In this document: positions 1 through 11,300 of the stretch, piece by piece
Layout: every line of letters starts with the position of its first letter
Position numbering within the stretch: the stretch's first letter is position 1
Assembly: GCA_947179155.2 (NCBI GenBank)
Contig: OX359273.1
Span: forward strand, 14,288,501 to 14,352,500
Length of the DNA: 64,000 bases
Origin: Hedera helix
Lineage: Eukaryota; Streptophyta; Magnoliopsida; Apiales; Araliaceae
Direction: 5' to 3'
Notes under the pieces: model-generated
What the model saw: only the letters and a program-made list of their open reading frames with translations
What the model was told of the DNA's origin: nothing
Database searches by the model: none
Position numbers and translations under genes: made by a program

Positions 1-2
1 GA

Positions 3-376
3 GAGTTGAACAAAATTATAATAAAAAATAAGTACTTGTTATCAAAAATTGATAATCTTTTTGATCAATTAAAATAAGCAAATTATTTTTCTAAAATAGA
101 TTGAAGAACTAAGTATCATCAGTTGAAAGTAAGAAAGGATGATGTACCTAAGACAATATTCAAAACTCGTTACGAGCATTACGAGTTTCTGGTGATATTG
201 TTTGGTTTGATGAATGCATCAGGCACATTCATCGACATGATGAATAGAGTGTTCAAACAATATTTGGACAAGTTTGTAATAATATTTAGAGACGATATTT
301 TGGTATATTCTAAGCATTTGAAAGTGGTGTTAGAGACACTAAAAAAGGAGAAACTGTATGTAAAGTTTTTAAAGTG
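3..376 (+). pseudogene. Ty3/gypsy reverse transcriptase fragment, broken
   Basis: Frame 3 reads as the central part of a plant Ty3/gypsy reverse transcriptase. In order one sees KYLLSKIDNLFDQL, YHQLKV, KTIFKTRYEHYEFLV, FGLMNA, the catalytic-box region FRDDILVYS, then KLYVKFLKC. In-frame stops at 75-77 (TAA) and 102-104 (TGA) break it upstream of the longest open stretch. The isoleucine usual before the DD pair is arginine here. About eight residues that normally lie between VYS and the following helix are missing. Similarity ends at KC, just before an LTR-like start (TGTATAATATCTCGG), so an element may have inserted into the gene or a deletion may join the two. The 5' side runs off the window. 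The family call is secure; the element is dead. Confidence 0.88.
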
Positions 377-1909
377 TGTATAATATCTCGGATATTTATA
401 AGACTAGTAAACATGATCTTAAATGATATAGATGTTGAAGAATAAGAAATGATATAATTTTTAAAAAATAAAATCTTATGACTCAGATGAAAAATGCTAT
501 AATATAAAGCATTTAAGAGCTACGATTGTTCGTATATAAGTTGTGTTAGACCTTTTCATGAGTACAAGGAAGGAAGTGAATTTTCAAGTGACAATTTTAT
601 GATTTTGTGTGACGAAGTGTTGGTATAAATAGATATACGTGTTATATATTTATTAAGCAAAGAGAATTTAATTAAGTCAAGTTGAATCGATTAATACTTA
701 GGTTATTAATATGATTTGTGTAAGTTTTGTTTGGCAAAGTATAAGTCCAAGCAATTTATTAAGTTGAAGTAGTAAGCGATCCAGTAAACTGGATTCAGAT
801 CAATACAAGTTATATTCAAACCCAATGTTAGATTTAATTGATTTAAACCAAGAAGGAAGTTATTGGTTATAAAATTTAAACCCTAAAGTTTGAATAATAA
901 GTATACGTTGAGGTATATTATAAATTAAGTGTTTATACGATATATAAATATAGGAAGCCTCATTCGCAAATATGATTAAAATACAGCAAGAATTTGAGTA
1001 TAATACAAATTATTATACGAGTATAATATGAAGACTAATATGAGAATTTTATGTAACAATTTTCAATAACGAAATGATGTTAATTTAAAATTGTAATGAA
1101 ATGGTGAAAGGGAACGAATAAATATATATGTTTATATTTATTTATCGGGGTTAATATGGAACAAAAAGAAAAACCATGTAATCTAATTAATTTAGTTAAG
1201 GACATGGGTGATAATTTAAGTAATGTTGTTAATTAACAAGAAAATTGGTGTGACGATGAAAATGAAACCCAAATAATTGATTAAACAAGCTCAATTTTTA
1301 TGCTTGTAAGAATGTGTTAGACTTTATTAAAGCCTAATATTATTAAACCCCCAAGCTAAATTAAGCTTTGTATTTCGGGTGTAGTATTGTTTTTAACGCA
1401 CAAGGAATGTCATGTCAACCTTGTATGTATATTAAAATAAGGGTTATATAATTTATACTTGATGTATCATTTTTGGCTAATCAAGTGAGTACTTAATTCA
1501 GCAGCCCATTATGTATTACCAAGAATTGTAGCAGTTAAATTGTACCAACCATGTTGCTCTTGGTTTGGGATCAGTTTTAGCAGCCTAAGGTGGGCATGAA
1601 TCAAGTTGCTAGGATAACTTGTGGGTCTATAAAGGGAATTGATTGTTATTATATAAGTAACTATATAGGTGATTGTTAGTCATATTTTGATAGCCCAATG
1701 TGGCAAGAAGAGAGACAGAATCGACAGCCCAATGTGGGTATGAACAACATCCAATTCAGTAGCCCACGGGGTATATGTATAAGGAGTTAAATAAATGTAT
1801 TAGTTGTTTAAATTGTCAACAAGTTGGCAAAGGGGTAAGCATTTTATGCAGCCTTGTTATGTAGCTTGTTTTGAGCATTAATTAATATGAAAAGTGTATC
1901 ATGATTATG

Positions 1910-1952
1910 CACGCATGCACGCGCGCGCGCGCACACACACACACACATATAT
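1910..1952. repeat. (GC)n(AC)n microsatellite
   Basis: Alternating purine/pyrimidine run: CACGCATGCA, then GC repeats, then about eight AC repeats. It could adopt Z-DNA, and it sits 40 bp from a second alternating run. Confidence 0.95.
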
Positions 1953-1990
1953 CTTCCAGCATTAAATGCTTGTAATATGCATAGAAACTT

Positions 1991-2051
<61 letters not shown>
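1991..2051. repeat. (TA)n(TG)n compound microsatellite
   Basis: About ten TA units followed directly by about twenty-one TG units. The open reading frame across it on the minus strand (a Thr-His run) is a by-product of the repeat. Confidence 0.96.
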
Positions 2052-2053
<2 letters not shown>

Positions 2054-2662
2054 AGATTGTAGTAGCAACCAAGTGACCAAAATGGGTATAGACCATTCGA
2101 CAACCCCTATGAAAAGTTATAAAGAAAGACTTTTGTGCCATATTGAAAACATGTGAGTAGCTAGGAATGTGACTGCATAAATGGGCAGATGGAGTGGTAT
2201 TTAGCAGCCTTGTAGACATGTGAAGGTTGTAGCTCGGCAGCCTCATTATGGGCAGTTGAGAAATGACCCATAAAGTCTAGTGTAAGAACTAGGTTGAGGG
2301 CTAGTAGTAGGGGAAAGGTAGACTATAGATATATGTATATGCATACATTGTGGCTAGTGAGTAGATAGAAACTCTCTTATATACTCAGCCTTTATGTTCT
2401 ATCAAAACCCTTATTTATATTTCACTAAATTTAAGCTAGAGAGCCAAAGTAAGGTTATAAAGAGAGGGAGAATCCGGTTGGAAGCCAAAAGGAGGGAAAC
2501 TCACAGTTGGTTTGGATAAGGAGGAGTCAGTTGGCTAACAAGGAATCCACTATTAGCATAAAAAAAAAAAAAAGTTTAGAAGTGTTGATACTTAAACTCT
2601 TAGTTTAAACTTGAGTTCTTAGTTGTTTTCATGTCTTGTTGTGGGAATTTGTGTGTATATTG

Positions 2663-4533
2663 TGTTGGTTTGCAAAAATAGTACATACATATATAATATA
2701 ATTGTATGAAACAGCGGAAGCATACAATAAAGTAATTTAAAAATTTTCTACAAACTAAAAATCAAGATCTTTCTTATGTGATACTTATTAATAGAGGAAG
2801 GATAAGAGATTATACCTTTGTAAATTCAACTCTTGAACAGTTACGAGTTCACCTCCCCTGATCCTTCACGTTCTTCTTCAAATTTACCGATTATAATCTT
2901 CATATCAACGTTAACTATCCAAGTGTATAACCTTTAAAGGTGATCCATTAAGAGATAATATAGATTGAAAAAGTAATTTAGATTCTACTAGATATTTGGT
3001 GACTAACTCTCATAATTCTCTCTCTCTAACTCCTTAGATGTAAAGAATTATTAGAAGTATACTTGTAATTGCGTGAATAACCCCAATCTATAACAAGACC
3101 CCTCTTACTTATAGATTTGTTCAACTCTCCTAAACTTTTTAGTAATTGAGTTTTAAATTAACTTATAATCTAATTAGGAATTAAATTAATTTATTATAAT
3201 AATTACAATTCATAAACCATTTAGAAACTTAATTATTTAAATGAGAGTACTTTTTATTAATTAATTAATTAATATTAATAAAAATAATAACAACAACAAT
3301 AACAACAATAATAATAATTAGTATTTCTAAAATTTATAATTAGTATTTATAAAATACTTAATTATAAATATTAAACTATTTTATTAATTCTATCACTATA
3401 GTATAAATTAAATATACTAAATTTATTATTACAATTATGTCATTTACTTTTGAAATAAATATATCTCTTTTGTGGTGTGACACCTTAGGTTCAATATTAA
3501 ACTGGTTGTAGAATAAATAAATTAGAACCATTCTAATATTATTTATCATAATAAATTAAACTCCTTTAATTTATTTATGAATAAATATTTATTTATTCCA
3601 CAATATGTGTAAGCCCCCTTAGCAATTCACGACTTTCTAAATAATATGAATTTCAACATTTAATCACAAAGACCCTATTTCGCAAATAGTTACCATACAA
3701 TTCAATCATTTTATCACACAATGTCCCAATTAAATATAAAATATGAAATTTCTGTTAAGTCTTATTTAATTTGATTGTATGTATTTCGATTCAAAAATGT
3801 GCAACTCTAATTAATGTAAATTAAAAACTCATTTCTAATTTCCATTATGCCTTGGCCAATGACTACCGAGTTGTTATTTATCGAATCACATAGGACATTC
3901 TCTCATTTTACTAAAAGTTGTAGATCCTTTGTTGATCATTCACTTATCTTTAAGTACAACTACTTATACCTGAACATATTCTTTGTTATACTTAAAAAGT
4001 CTTAAGGAATATGACAAAGCATAACTCATCATACATAAGATACTATTATGATTTCAAGTCCAATGATAACTTGTACTACTATCACTATAAGAACTCCTAT
4101 TAACAGACAAGTAAAACTCAATTAGGTGTTCCTTAAGCTAGTCACGTTCAGTGAACTTCTCTAATAAGTACCTATATACTCTCTTTAGTGTCTCCACACA
4201 AAATATTATGAGATCAATCATCCTCTTCAAAAGAGCAAGCAATGTATGTACTAATTTTTCGGATCCATTAATCCCCATGTTAGTGATCTCACGATTATGA
4301 ATATTTTAGTTTTGAGCTATCTTGAATTTAGATCTCATTAGCATAATCAATAATATGATTCTAAAAATATTACTCAAAAAACTATGAGATTATCTATTTA
4401 ATCAATTCAACCAATTAATCATGAATAAAGAAATATTTTTAAATAAAATTTTTATTAATAAAAGAATAAGAATACAAAGTGTATGATTTTATCACATCAA
4501 ATGTGATTAGCTTGATGACATACTACTTTTAAT
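2663..4533 (-). repeat. 3' LTR of the copia element
   Basis: This is homologous in reverse complement to the solo LTR at 48388-50229. The outer end begins TGTTGGTTTGCAAAAAT on the plus strand. The inner end (ACATACTACTTTTAATC) has lost the terminal CA seen in the solo copy. It contains an AT-rich run with ATT/CAA microsatellite at 3250-3325. No genes are seen inside. Confidence 0.82.
3257..3322. repeat. TTAA / AAC / AAT low-complexity run
   Basis: Tandem TTAA units pass into AATAACAACAAC-type trinucleotides inside the copia LTR. Confidence 0.85.
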
Positions 4534-4546
4534 CTCCTTGTTGCAT
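4534..4546 (-). other. Probable copia polypurine tract
   Basis: The minus strand reads GCAACAAGGAG directly before the 3' LTR start, where the plus-strand DNA primer would sit. It is short and partly decayed. Confidence 0.45.
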
Positions 4547-4559
4547 TAAAGTCAATCAC

Positions 4560-4960
4560 CTTTGTATCTAATTCCTATCGCCCTTGCTGTTGAGATAATA
4601 CTTTAGTAAATGAATCTACAATGTTGTTCTGAGAGTCCACTCATTCTACAGTGACATATCCTCTTTCAATTATTTCTCTAATCAAATGAACTCAGCGCAA
4701 CATATATTTGAATTTTTTATGAGACCTGAGTTCCTTAGCTTGTGTAACAACTCTCATATTGTCATAAAATAAAGGCATTGGTCCTTAAATACTAAGAACC
4801 ATTCCAACTTGCAACTATGTACTCTGCCTCTATCACTGAATCAACAATTGTTTACTGCTTAGAACGCTTGTAACTCACTATGCCACCGTTTAAGATAAAC
4901 ATATAACCCGAAACGGATTTACTGTCGTCTCAGTCAATTTGAAAACTTGAGTTTGTATAG
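4560..4960 (-). pseudogene. Copia RNase H relic and polyprotein C-terminus
   Basis: The minus strand shows VDSVIEAEYIVAS (about 4845-4807), matching the RNase H D-S-T-x-E-A-E-Y block, and then VDSQNNIVDSFTKVLSQQ near 4640-4580, the usual copia C-terminal tail. A stop precedes the tail. RNase H removes the RNA template during reverse transcription. Confidence 0.8.
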
Positions 4961-5439
4961 CCTTCTAGTTTTAAATTCGACTCACCGTAAATCAGAAATA
5001 CATCATTAGTTCTTCTCAAGTACTTTAGGATGTTTTTCACTGTTTTTTAGTGTTCTTTTCTAGGATTTGATTGATATATGCTTGTCACACTAAGTGGATA
5101 AGCAACATCTGGTCTAGCACATATTATTTCGTACGTGATAGATCCTATTATCGAAGCATAAGGTATCTTATTCATACAGTCTCTCTCTTTAAGTGTCATT
5201 GGAGCCTAATTCTTGGAGAGATGTATTCCATGGCTAATTGGTATGAATGAACCCTATTTTGGAATATTTCATACTAAACCTCTTTAACATCGAATCAATG
5301 TACCTTTTTTAGGTCAAGCTAAATATCCTTTTAGATCTATCACTATAGATCTTGATCTATAAAATGTAGGATGCTTCTCCCAGGTCCTTCATCGAGAAGT
5401 GTTTAGACAACCATATTTTAACTAACTATAGCATTGGAG

Positions 5440-5860
5440 CATCATTCCCTATCAGTAGTATATCAACAACATATAATACTATGAATGTAACAGCTCTTCC
5501 ACTAATCTTCTTGTACATTTATGGTTCATCCTCATTTTTGATAAAATCAAACTCTTTGATTGTCTCATCAAAATAGATGTTTCATCTGCGAGAAGATTGC
5601 TTCAATCCATAAATGGATCGTTGTAGCTTACATACTTGATTTGTTCCATCTATATAAACAAAACCCTCTAGGTGTATCATATATACATCCTCATTTAGTT
5701 TTCTGTTGAGAAAGACCGTCTTCACATCCATTTGCCAAATCTCGTAGTCATAATAAGTCACAATCGCGAGCAAAATTCAAATGGACTTAAGCATAGCTAT
5801 TGGTGAGAAGGTTTCATCATAGTCAACTCCTTATCTTTGTTTGAAATCTTTTGCAACCGG
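5440..5860 (-). pseudogene. Copia reverse transcriptase relic
   Basis: Conserved blocks run in order on the minus strand: GVDYDETFSPIAMLKS, then YYDYEIWQMDVKTVFLN, EDVYMIHLEGF, QVCKLQRSIYGLKQ, then FDETIKEFDFIKNEDEP and VTFIVLYVVDILLIGND. The metal-binding Y-V-D-D box reads Y-V-V-D at 5462-5473, which removes a catalytic aspartate. Stops interrupt the frame at several points. Family placement is firm. Confidence 0.9.
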
Positions 5861-6559
5861 TCAGGCCTTATAGGTCTCTACCTTGCCATTTACTATAGTC
5901 TTTCTCTTAAAGACCCATTTATACCAAATGAGTTTTATGCCCTCAGGTGGAGTAACCAAAGTCCACATTTGGTTCTCATATATAGAGTTCATCTCGTATT
6001 TCATGGTCGTAAGCCATTTCACTGAGTCTTCACTACTAATAGCCTATTCGTATGTCAATGGGTCATCATCATCTATGATGCGTACCTCATCATCATCCTC
6101 TATGATGAATCCATACCTCTCGGGTATCTTCGGTACTCTTTCAGACATACGAATTCAGACATACGAATAGGTTATGGTATAGTAGGTTCTTCCACTTGGT
6201 CAGGTTCCTTCGTTTGATTCGTAATGTTTTGTGGTTCTTGAACTACTTTAAGTTCTATCTTACTCTCACTAATTCCTTCGAGGACAAACACCATTTAATT
6301 AGTAGGATGACAGAAGTAATATCCTAATTTTTTTTAGGATATCCCACAAATTTTGACTTGTCAGATCTTATCCCTAGCTTATCATTCTCAAACTTTTTGG
6401 CATAATCTAGACAACCCCAAATCTTAACATGCTTAAGACTCAGTTTTCTCCTTGTATATAACTTATATGAAGTCTTAGGAACGGATTTTGAAGGTACCTT
6501 ATTAAGTAGGTATGCAGCCGTTTCTAGGGCATAACCCTAAAAGGAAACTAGAAGGTCGG

Positions 6560-7095
6560 TAAAACTCATCATAGACCGAACCATGTCCAATAATGTACGC
6601 TTTTTCTATTAAGATACGTTATTTAGCTGTGACTTACCAAGAGGTGTCTATTGTGAGAGAATACCATTCTCTTTGAGATGATCGAGAAAGTCATTGCTCA
6701 AGTATTCCCCTCCTTGATCCGATCAAATAATTTTGATACGTTTTTCCTTTTGTTTCTCTACATAATTTCTGAATTCTTTAAACTTTTCAAATGATTCAGA
6801 CTTGCATTTCATCAAATACACATCCAAATCTTAAATAATTGTTATTAAAAGTAATAAAATATGATTGCCCTCCTCTAGCGTGCGTTGTCATAGATTTACA
6901 TACATCTGTGTGTACCAACTCTAACAATTCTATAACTCTTTCTCCTTTTCTACTAAAAGAAGATTTAGTCATTTTTTTCATGAGACAAGATTTTCAAGTT
7001 GGATATGATTCATAATCAGATAGCTTTAAAATCATATCTTTATGCAACTTGTTTAATCTTGTTTCATTTATTTGACTATGTCTACAGTGTCACAT
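6560..7095 (-). pseudogene. Integrase relic (zinc-binding and catalytic core)
   Basis: In order, the minus strand shows the N-terminal zinc-binding region (HCRHSQINETRLNKLHKD near 7090-7035, then KSCLMKKMTK near 6985), the first catalytic acid in HTDVC (about 6890), the conserved ARGGQSYFITF, and the second acid in SDQGGEYLS (about 6690-6720) with a TGA just before it at 6723-6725. The third acid position, normally in a V-S-E-R motif, reads V-S-stop-stop (6606-6611), followed by RTLLDMVRSMM. The enzyme would insert the cDNA copy into the host chromosome; this copy cannot. Confidence 0.86.
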
Positions 7096-7399
7096 AAATG
7101 TATGATTTACTTCATCTCTTTTTCTTTTCTTAATTTATTCAATTTGAAATATATTTTCATACAAGTTAAATTTGTAAAGCCCATTTAGTAATTTACTAAT
7201 ATCATACAAAATATTATCATTATAAATAGAACAACTATTATTATTTATTATAATATCAGACCATTCATGTCCAATATAGGAATCGAAATAATATTTTTAA
7301 TCAATATTGGAACATAATAACAATTATTTAAACTAATGGACTTACTTATAGACAGTGCTAAATAATAAGTTCATATAGTTAATGCACCAACCTATGCTC

Positions 7400-7512
7400 C
7401 ATTCCCCACGCATAAGATGATTTTTCTTTTGTTCAGCTTTCTACTTCTACTTAGTCCCTGCATAGTATTACATATGTGAGATCCACAATTGGTATTTAAT
7501 ACCCAAGTAGAA
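7400..7512 (-). pseudogene. Aspartic protease active-site region, inactivated
   Basis: The frame reads TWVLNTNCGSHICNTMQG, the position of the copia protease signature W-x-L-D-T-G/A-C/A-x-x-H. The catalytic triplet at 7488-7496 is N-T-N instead of D-T-G, so the enzyme could not cleave the polyprotein. A stop follows in the VGNGA stretch downstream. Confidence 0.78.
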
Positions 7513-7604
7513 CTTTAACTTACAAAAAGATGAATTTCAATCATGAACAAACTTGAATCTGTAGTTGAAACTTCACCAAGCTTCTTTTGCTTTGTTACTG
7601 TAAG

Positions 7605-7665
7605 ATACTTTTTGTAGTTTCTCTTCCAATGTCCTAGCTTGTTGCAATAAAAGTAGGTTCCTTTG
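7605..7665 (-). pseudogene. Gag zinc-knuckle relic
   Basis: The minus-strand frame reads YFYCNKLGHWKRNYKKYL. A CCHC knuckle would be C-x2-C-x4-H-x4-C. Here the first and last cysteine positions read tyrosine (YFYC, NYK), so zinc binding is lost. The motif normally binds the element's RNA. Confidence 0.75.
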
Positions 7666-7773
7666 CTACCAGTCTCATCTTTCTTTGTATCTTTGCTTAT
7701 CCTTTAGCCTTCATCTTTTTCTTCTTTTTAAAAGAACCCTTGGGTCTCTTTCTTTTCTTGGAAGAATCATCTA

Positions 7774-8256
7774 CTAACAAGACTTGGTCCTCTTAGATGG
7801 AAAGTGACCCTCCGTTGTTTTCAATATGTTAAGTAACTCAGGTAAACTGAAGTCCAACTTATTCATGTGAAAGTTCACAACAAATTGTGAGAAGGTGTCC
7901 GAGAGTGACTCCAAGATCAAATCTTGGCTCAACTCCCTATCCATGACAAACCCAACTTGTTCAATCAAATTGATCATCTTGAGGACATGTGTCTCTACAG
8001 TAGTACCCTCAGTCATGCAAGACCAGAAGAGATCTTTAGATATCTGATATCTAGTCGTTCTACTTTGCACACCATACAGCTCTTGAAGGTATAGCCAGAT
8101 AGTAAGTACATCCATTTTCTCATGCTGACGCTGAAGCTTGTTACTCATGGATGCAAGTATGTTGCATTGAGTCACAGTTGCATCATATTGCCACTTCTTG
8201 AAAGTAGCAATCTCATCCTCAAAGGCTTCCTCTGCAATAATTATAGGGATAAGCAA
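7774..8256 (-). pseudogene. Copia Gag (capsid) fragment
   Basis: A 160-residue open stretch with the layout of the plant copia Gag polyprotein. It shows ATVTQCNILASMSN, HEKMD, LQELYG, TRYQISKDL, MTEGTTVETHVLKM, GFVMDRELSQDLIL, then VNFHMNKLDFSLPELLN. In this family Gag forms the virus-like particle that packages the RNA. The methionine at the open-frame start is not necessarily the original start, because Gag sequence normally extends further upstream and the frame is broken there. A zinc knuckle follows near 7640. Confidence 0.88.
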
Positions 8257-8299
8257 ATTTAGGACATAGGAAATATTTTCAACAGTGAGAAAAAATTCT

Positions 8300-9548
8300 C
8301 AAATTTCTTAATCAGTCCGTTTAATTAGGACTAGTCAATTTGTTAGCATCAAGTATGCTTCGCAGTATTAGTGAATTAGACATTTATAAAATTCTGAATA
8401 TGAAATATAACAACATTTTTCATACATTCATTTTATTAATTACCAAAATAAATTTGGAATTTATTTAAATTGGCATCTCCCACTATTTTTATCGAACTCT
8501 ATTACCCTACATATATAGTTTGACAAATCTAATTAAAGATCTTCTAGTGAGATAAGGATCCCATCAACATAAATACAGTCTTGTGTGTGCACAACAAACT
8601 ATATTTATTCAACAGGTAGACAACTTTTGTCAATTACATCAACATGTAACTCCTTTTTATTTTTTCTCTTAGATTATAATAACCAAGTGTGTGCATATCC
8701 GAATTAAAATATTCAAAGTTAAGTCTAACTTAGCATTTTCATATAGGCGAAGAGAAAAAAAACTGTCTTGTGTTTGCACACCAAAACAGTATCGTTCAAT
8801 TCCTTATAAACATCTAATCTAATAAAGACGACATCTTATTAAATGAAAATAGAAAATTTTCATCGGCCAAAATTTTAAATTCAATATAAATTATTACCCA
8901 AGTGACTCATCCTAAAAATTAAGTTACCTCATTTTCGTAGGAAATAAGATTTCACTTAGCACATCCATTCATGTATCTAACTAAAATAAATCCAATCACA
9001 CATTGGTCAATAATCTATAATCAATCCCTTATATTATCATACATATCATCATGTGTATCAATACATAATTTATATCATACATATTATCATATGCATTATT
9101 CACCTCATAAATTAAAGCCATTATATATATAAATATCGAGATCATTTAATGGGAAATTAAAGTTGCATGAAATGCAATCTCAAGTTTAAAATAAACTCTT
9201 TATTTTAATTATAAAATCTTCTAAAATAACCCTTTATTTTAATTTTAAAAAAAAAATGGAAAAAACAAAATCTAGTGAAGACGGCCCTAGCAGATTCCGA
9301 ACGCGCCCTAACTGGTTCCTCCCTAGAGTTATCTGCCCCGGCGGATTCCTTTGAACTAAAAGACTACGCCCCGACACATTCCGAATCCACCCCGGCGCTT
9401 ATCGGTATAAAGTTTTCCTGTTTAACTCAATTTTTTGCAATTGTTTTCAAAATTCATGATTTTGTGCAACATATTATGTTCAATAAATTGTTTTAAACAC
9501 ATACTCATACATATACGGAATCAAAACAATTAATAATTCATATAAGTT
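8300..9548 (-). other. Copia leader region without recognised gene
   Basis: AT-rich stretch between the copia primer site and the readable Gag. It contains GTGTGTGCACAACAAACT-type words (8585, 8768) that reappear at 59905, so part of it is a copia-specific non-coding sequence. The short plus-strand open frame at 9275-9496 has no recognisable domain. Confidence 0.5.
9275..9410. repeat. GC-rich microrepeat in the copia leader
   Basis: An abrupt GC-rich patch in AT-rich surroundings. A word of the form CCC(C/T)RRCRSATTCC occurs three times: CCCTAGCAGATTCCGAA, CCCCGGCGGATTCCTTT and CCCCGACACATTCCGAA. The role is unknown. Confidence 0.65.
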
Positions 9549-9590
9549 TGGCTCTTGATGCTACTGTTGATTTGCAAAAATAATACATAT
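9549..9590 (-). other. Copia primer-site region and 5' LTR scrap
   Basis: On the minus strand an LTR end (TTTTTGCAAATCAACA) is followed by GTAGCATCAAGAGCC. The latter resembles a tRNA-primer site with mismatches to the methionine type TGGTATCAGAGC. Only about 26 bp of LTR remain. Confidence 0.5.
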
Positions 9591-10235
9591 ATTGTAATAT
9601 CTAAGATATTTGAGACTTATTGTAACGACCACGAAATTCGACCAACCTTATTACCTTAATTTCATATTTATTAAACATTATTTTCTTAACGTCCAAATTT
9701 CAGTTCGTTAATAAATCTGTAATCACCTTATTTAACCCATTAATTGACTTTATAATCATTAATTATCAAATTTTTTGGTATAATTTTTTTTTCTTTTTCT
9801 CAATCAATCATTGTATTAAAATATTTGGATATAAAAAAAAAACTTAATTTCTCAATCCTAGTCCCTAGATCGCACCCTTTACTTTTTCTTTCTATTACAC
9901 GCATCATAAAACTCAACATTCAAAATTTAATATTGTTTATATCCATACAACATTCTTTGTTTCATAATGCATAATTAAATATATATATCTTCTATCGTAG
10001 CAACTATCTCGAACAATTACAGTTCACAATTTAATTATATTCGTCCTATCCAGATTCAATTTATATGTACATACGGCACACCAAGGTAAACTTAGCAAAT
10101 TTACCCACATTGAATTATAATATAAAAAAATATAATTATAACATTCACAACCTTCTAGGTTATTCCATCTCTAATGAAATCCGATATTCCTGAAATTCAT
10201 TTCTTAACCTGCAAAAGTTTATATTATGCAAGTAA

Positions 10236-10251
10236 TGAGCACAACGGCTCA
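10236..10251 (-). other. Conserved LTR stem-loop (F1 copy A)
   Basis: TGAGC, loop ACAACG, GCTCA: five base pairs. On the element strand, TTACTTGCAT follows, and GCAGG lies about 25 bases further on. The same layout occurs in F2, F3, F4 and F10 LTRs. Confidence 0.6.
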
Positions 10252-10969
10252 ACAAATTCAACAGTTTACATCTTTCATGTTTCATATAGCACATAGCATA
10301 ACATGTTCTATGTGTATCATACATCATGTGTTGTGCTTCTCTTTAAGCAATATATTTCACATATATTCATATCGTTGCACAAAGTACACATTGTTGTCAT
10401 ATTATTCACAGATTACATAACACATAATTTATATGTATTTAAACAAGAATTAACATATCATAACAGATAATCAATTAACATCAAAGTACTGACGAACTTA
10501 CCTGGATTGTGGAATTAATTAATACCCCTTCTATAATGCTTCTCGTACAACCTATGGTCATACAATAACCAATTAATAATTATTTATCCTCTCATGATAT
10601 TAATTTAGTTAATTAATATCCTCTATAAAGTAATTAACCCTACCCAATGATTTATTTTAGAGTACCGGATCAATTATTAATTAATATGGTTAATTATATT
10701 AACCTCATCCTTAATATCAAACACCTTCAATACAGACAACCCGGCTCATCGGATAAAATTTAGCATTTTTGGTTGTCCGAATTTTTTTTTTATGCTAATC
10801 ATTTTCTAATTTTTAAACTCATTAGATTAATATTTAAAATATTTAAATATTAATCCCCAATATTTAATATTTTTACAAAAATATTAAATTTAATGCTCAA
10901 ATATAATTTTGACATTTTTAGTAATTTTCTATAATTTTTAAATATTTATTTAATTAAAAATCACTTTCT

Positions 10970-11300
10970 GGGGGCATTTTGGTAATTTTCACAACTATAG
11001 GGACAAAACCGAAATTTCTCGGAAAGCTCAGGGGCACGCCGGTCATTTGGTAAGGCTAGGGACACGTTTGGCATTAACGGAAAAGACCAAGGGCACGCTG
11101 GTAATTTCCAGCAGTGCCGTCGGCCGCGCATGGCGCGCGACCCCTTCTCCGCCCACACCAAACGACGTCGTTTGGCCTTTAGCGGACGAAATCACAGCCG
11201 CGCATGGCGCGACCCTACCCCAACGCTCCAAAACGGCGTCGTTTAACACCCGCATTTGGAAAAAAAATGCCTGCCGCGCCATGCGCGGCAGCCCTGAAAT
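10970..11300 (-). other. GC-rich palindrome cassette of F1 LTR, copy A
   Basis: GC-rich island in an AT-rich LTR. It includes the perfect 18-bp palindrome CCAAACGACGTCGTTTGG at 11158-11175, GCGCATGGCGCG-type words (11126, 11200), AAACGGCGTCGTTT and a GCCGCGCCATGCGCGGC word near 11271. Stretches of GGGGGCATTTTGGTAATTTTC type flank it. Open frames across it (for example 11047-11406) lack domains and differ between copies, so a regulatory rather than coding role is more likely. Confidence 0.65.

Larger units (their letters stand above)
377..2662 (+). repeat. LTR-like AT-rich block, start related to 34332
   Basis: No protein coding seen. The start TGTATAATATCTCGGATATT resembles the start at 34332, and a second similar stretch lies at matching offsets (about 900-980 here, about 34850-34920 there). 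This suggests a diverged LTR of the same family. The 1500-1780 part repeats AGCCCAATGTGGG-like words several times (1500, 1578, 1692, 1723, 1760), and weaker forms recur near 2202 and 2236. It holds two microsatellites. The right edge is cut by the copia element at 2663. The LTR identity is inferred; no 3' LTR end is visible. Confidence 0.5.
4545..8300 (-). pseudogene. Copia gag-pol polyprotein relic
   Basis: One long decayed reading frame can be followed on the minus strand from Gag (near 8256) to the RNase H end (near 4560). Each domain is listed separately. Stops are scattered through it. In three places residues essential in this family are changed: protease D-T-G reads N-T-N, the third integrase acid is replaced by stops, and RT Y-V-D-D reads Y-V-V-D. 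The protease change fits G-to-A changes in the coding strand, as expected from deamination of methylated cytosine; the RT change is a transversion. The integrase HTD and SDQGGEY motifs remain readable. Confidence 0.87.
2663..9590 (-). mobile_element. Degraded Ty1/copia LTR retrotransposon
   Basis: Read on the minus strand, the order is: LTR scrap and primer-site region (9590-9549), long leader, Gag, zinc knuckle, protease, integrase, RT, RNase H, purine-rich tract, 3' LTR (4533-2663). That order (integrase before RT) defines Ty1/copia. The frame can be followed over most of pol with scattered stops. The protease, integrase and RT catalytic residues are altered, so it is inactive. The 5' LTR survives only as about 26 bp (TGTTGATTTGCAAAAATAAT and a few bases) before other sequence takes over. 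The 3' LTR is matched by a solo LTR at 48388-50229. Confidence 0.85.

Noticed and set aside
377..640. Continuation of the gypsy RT frame (KC then YLGY-like residues) after 376
   Set aside because: Four residues can be matched by chance, but stops follow at once, and the LTR-start match to 34332 is longer and collinear with further similarity.
1962..2246. Minus-strand frame with Thr-His repeats
   Set aside because: It is a translation of the TG microsatellite.
9275..9496. Plus-strand 73-residue frame
   Set aside because: It lies on the opposite strand in the copia leader, has no domain, and owes its length to the GC-rich microrepeat.
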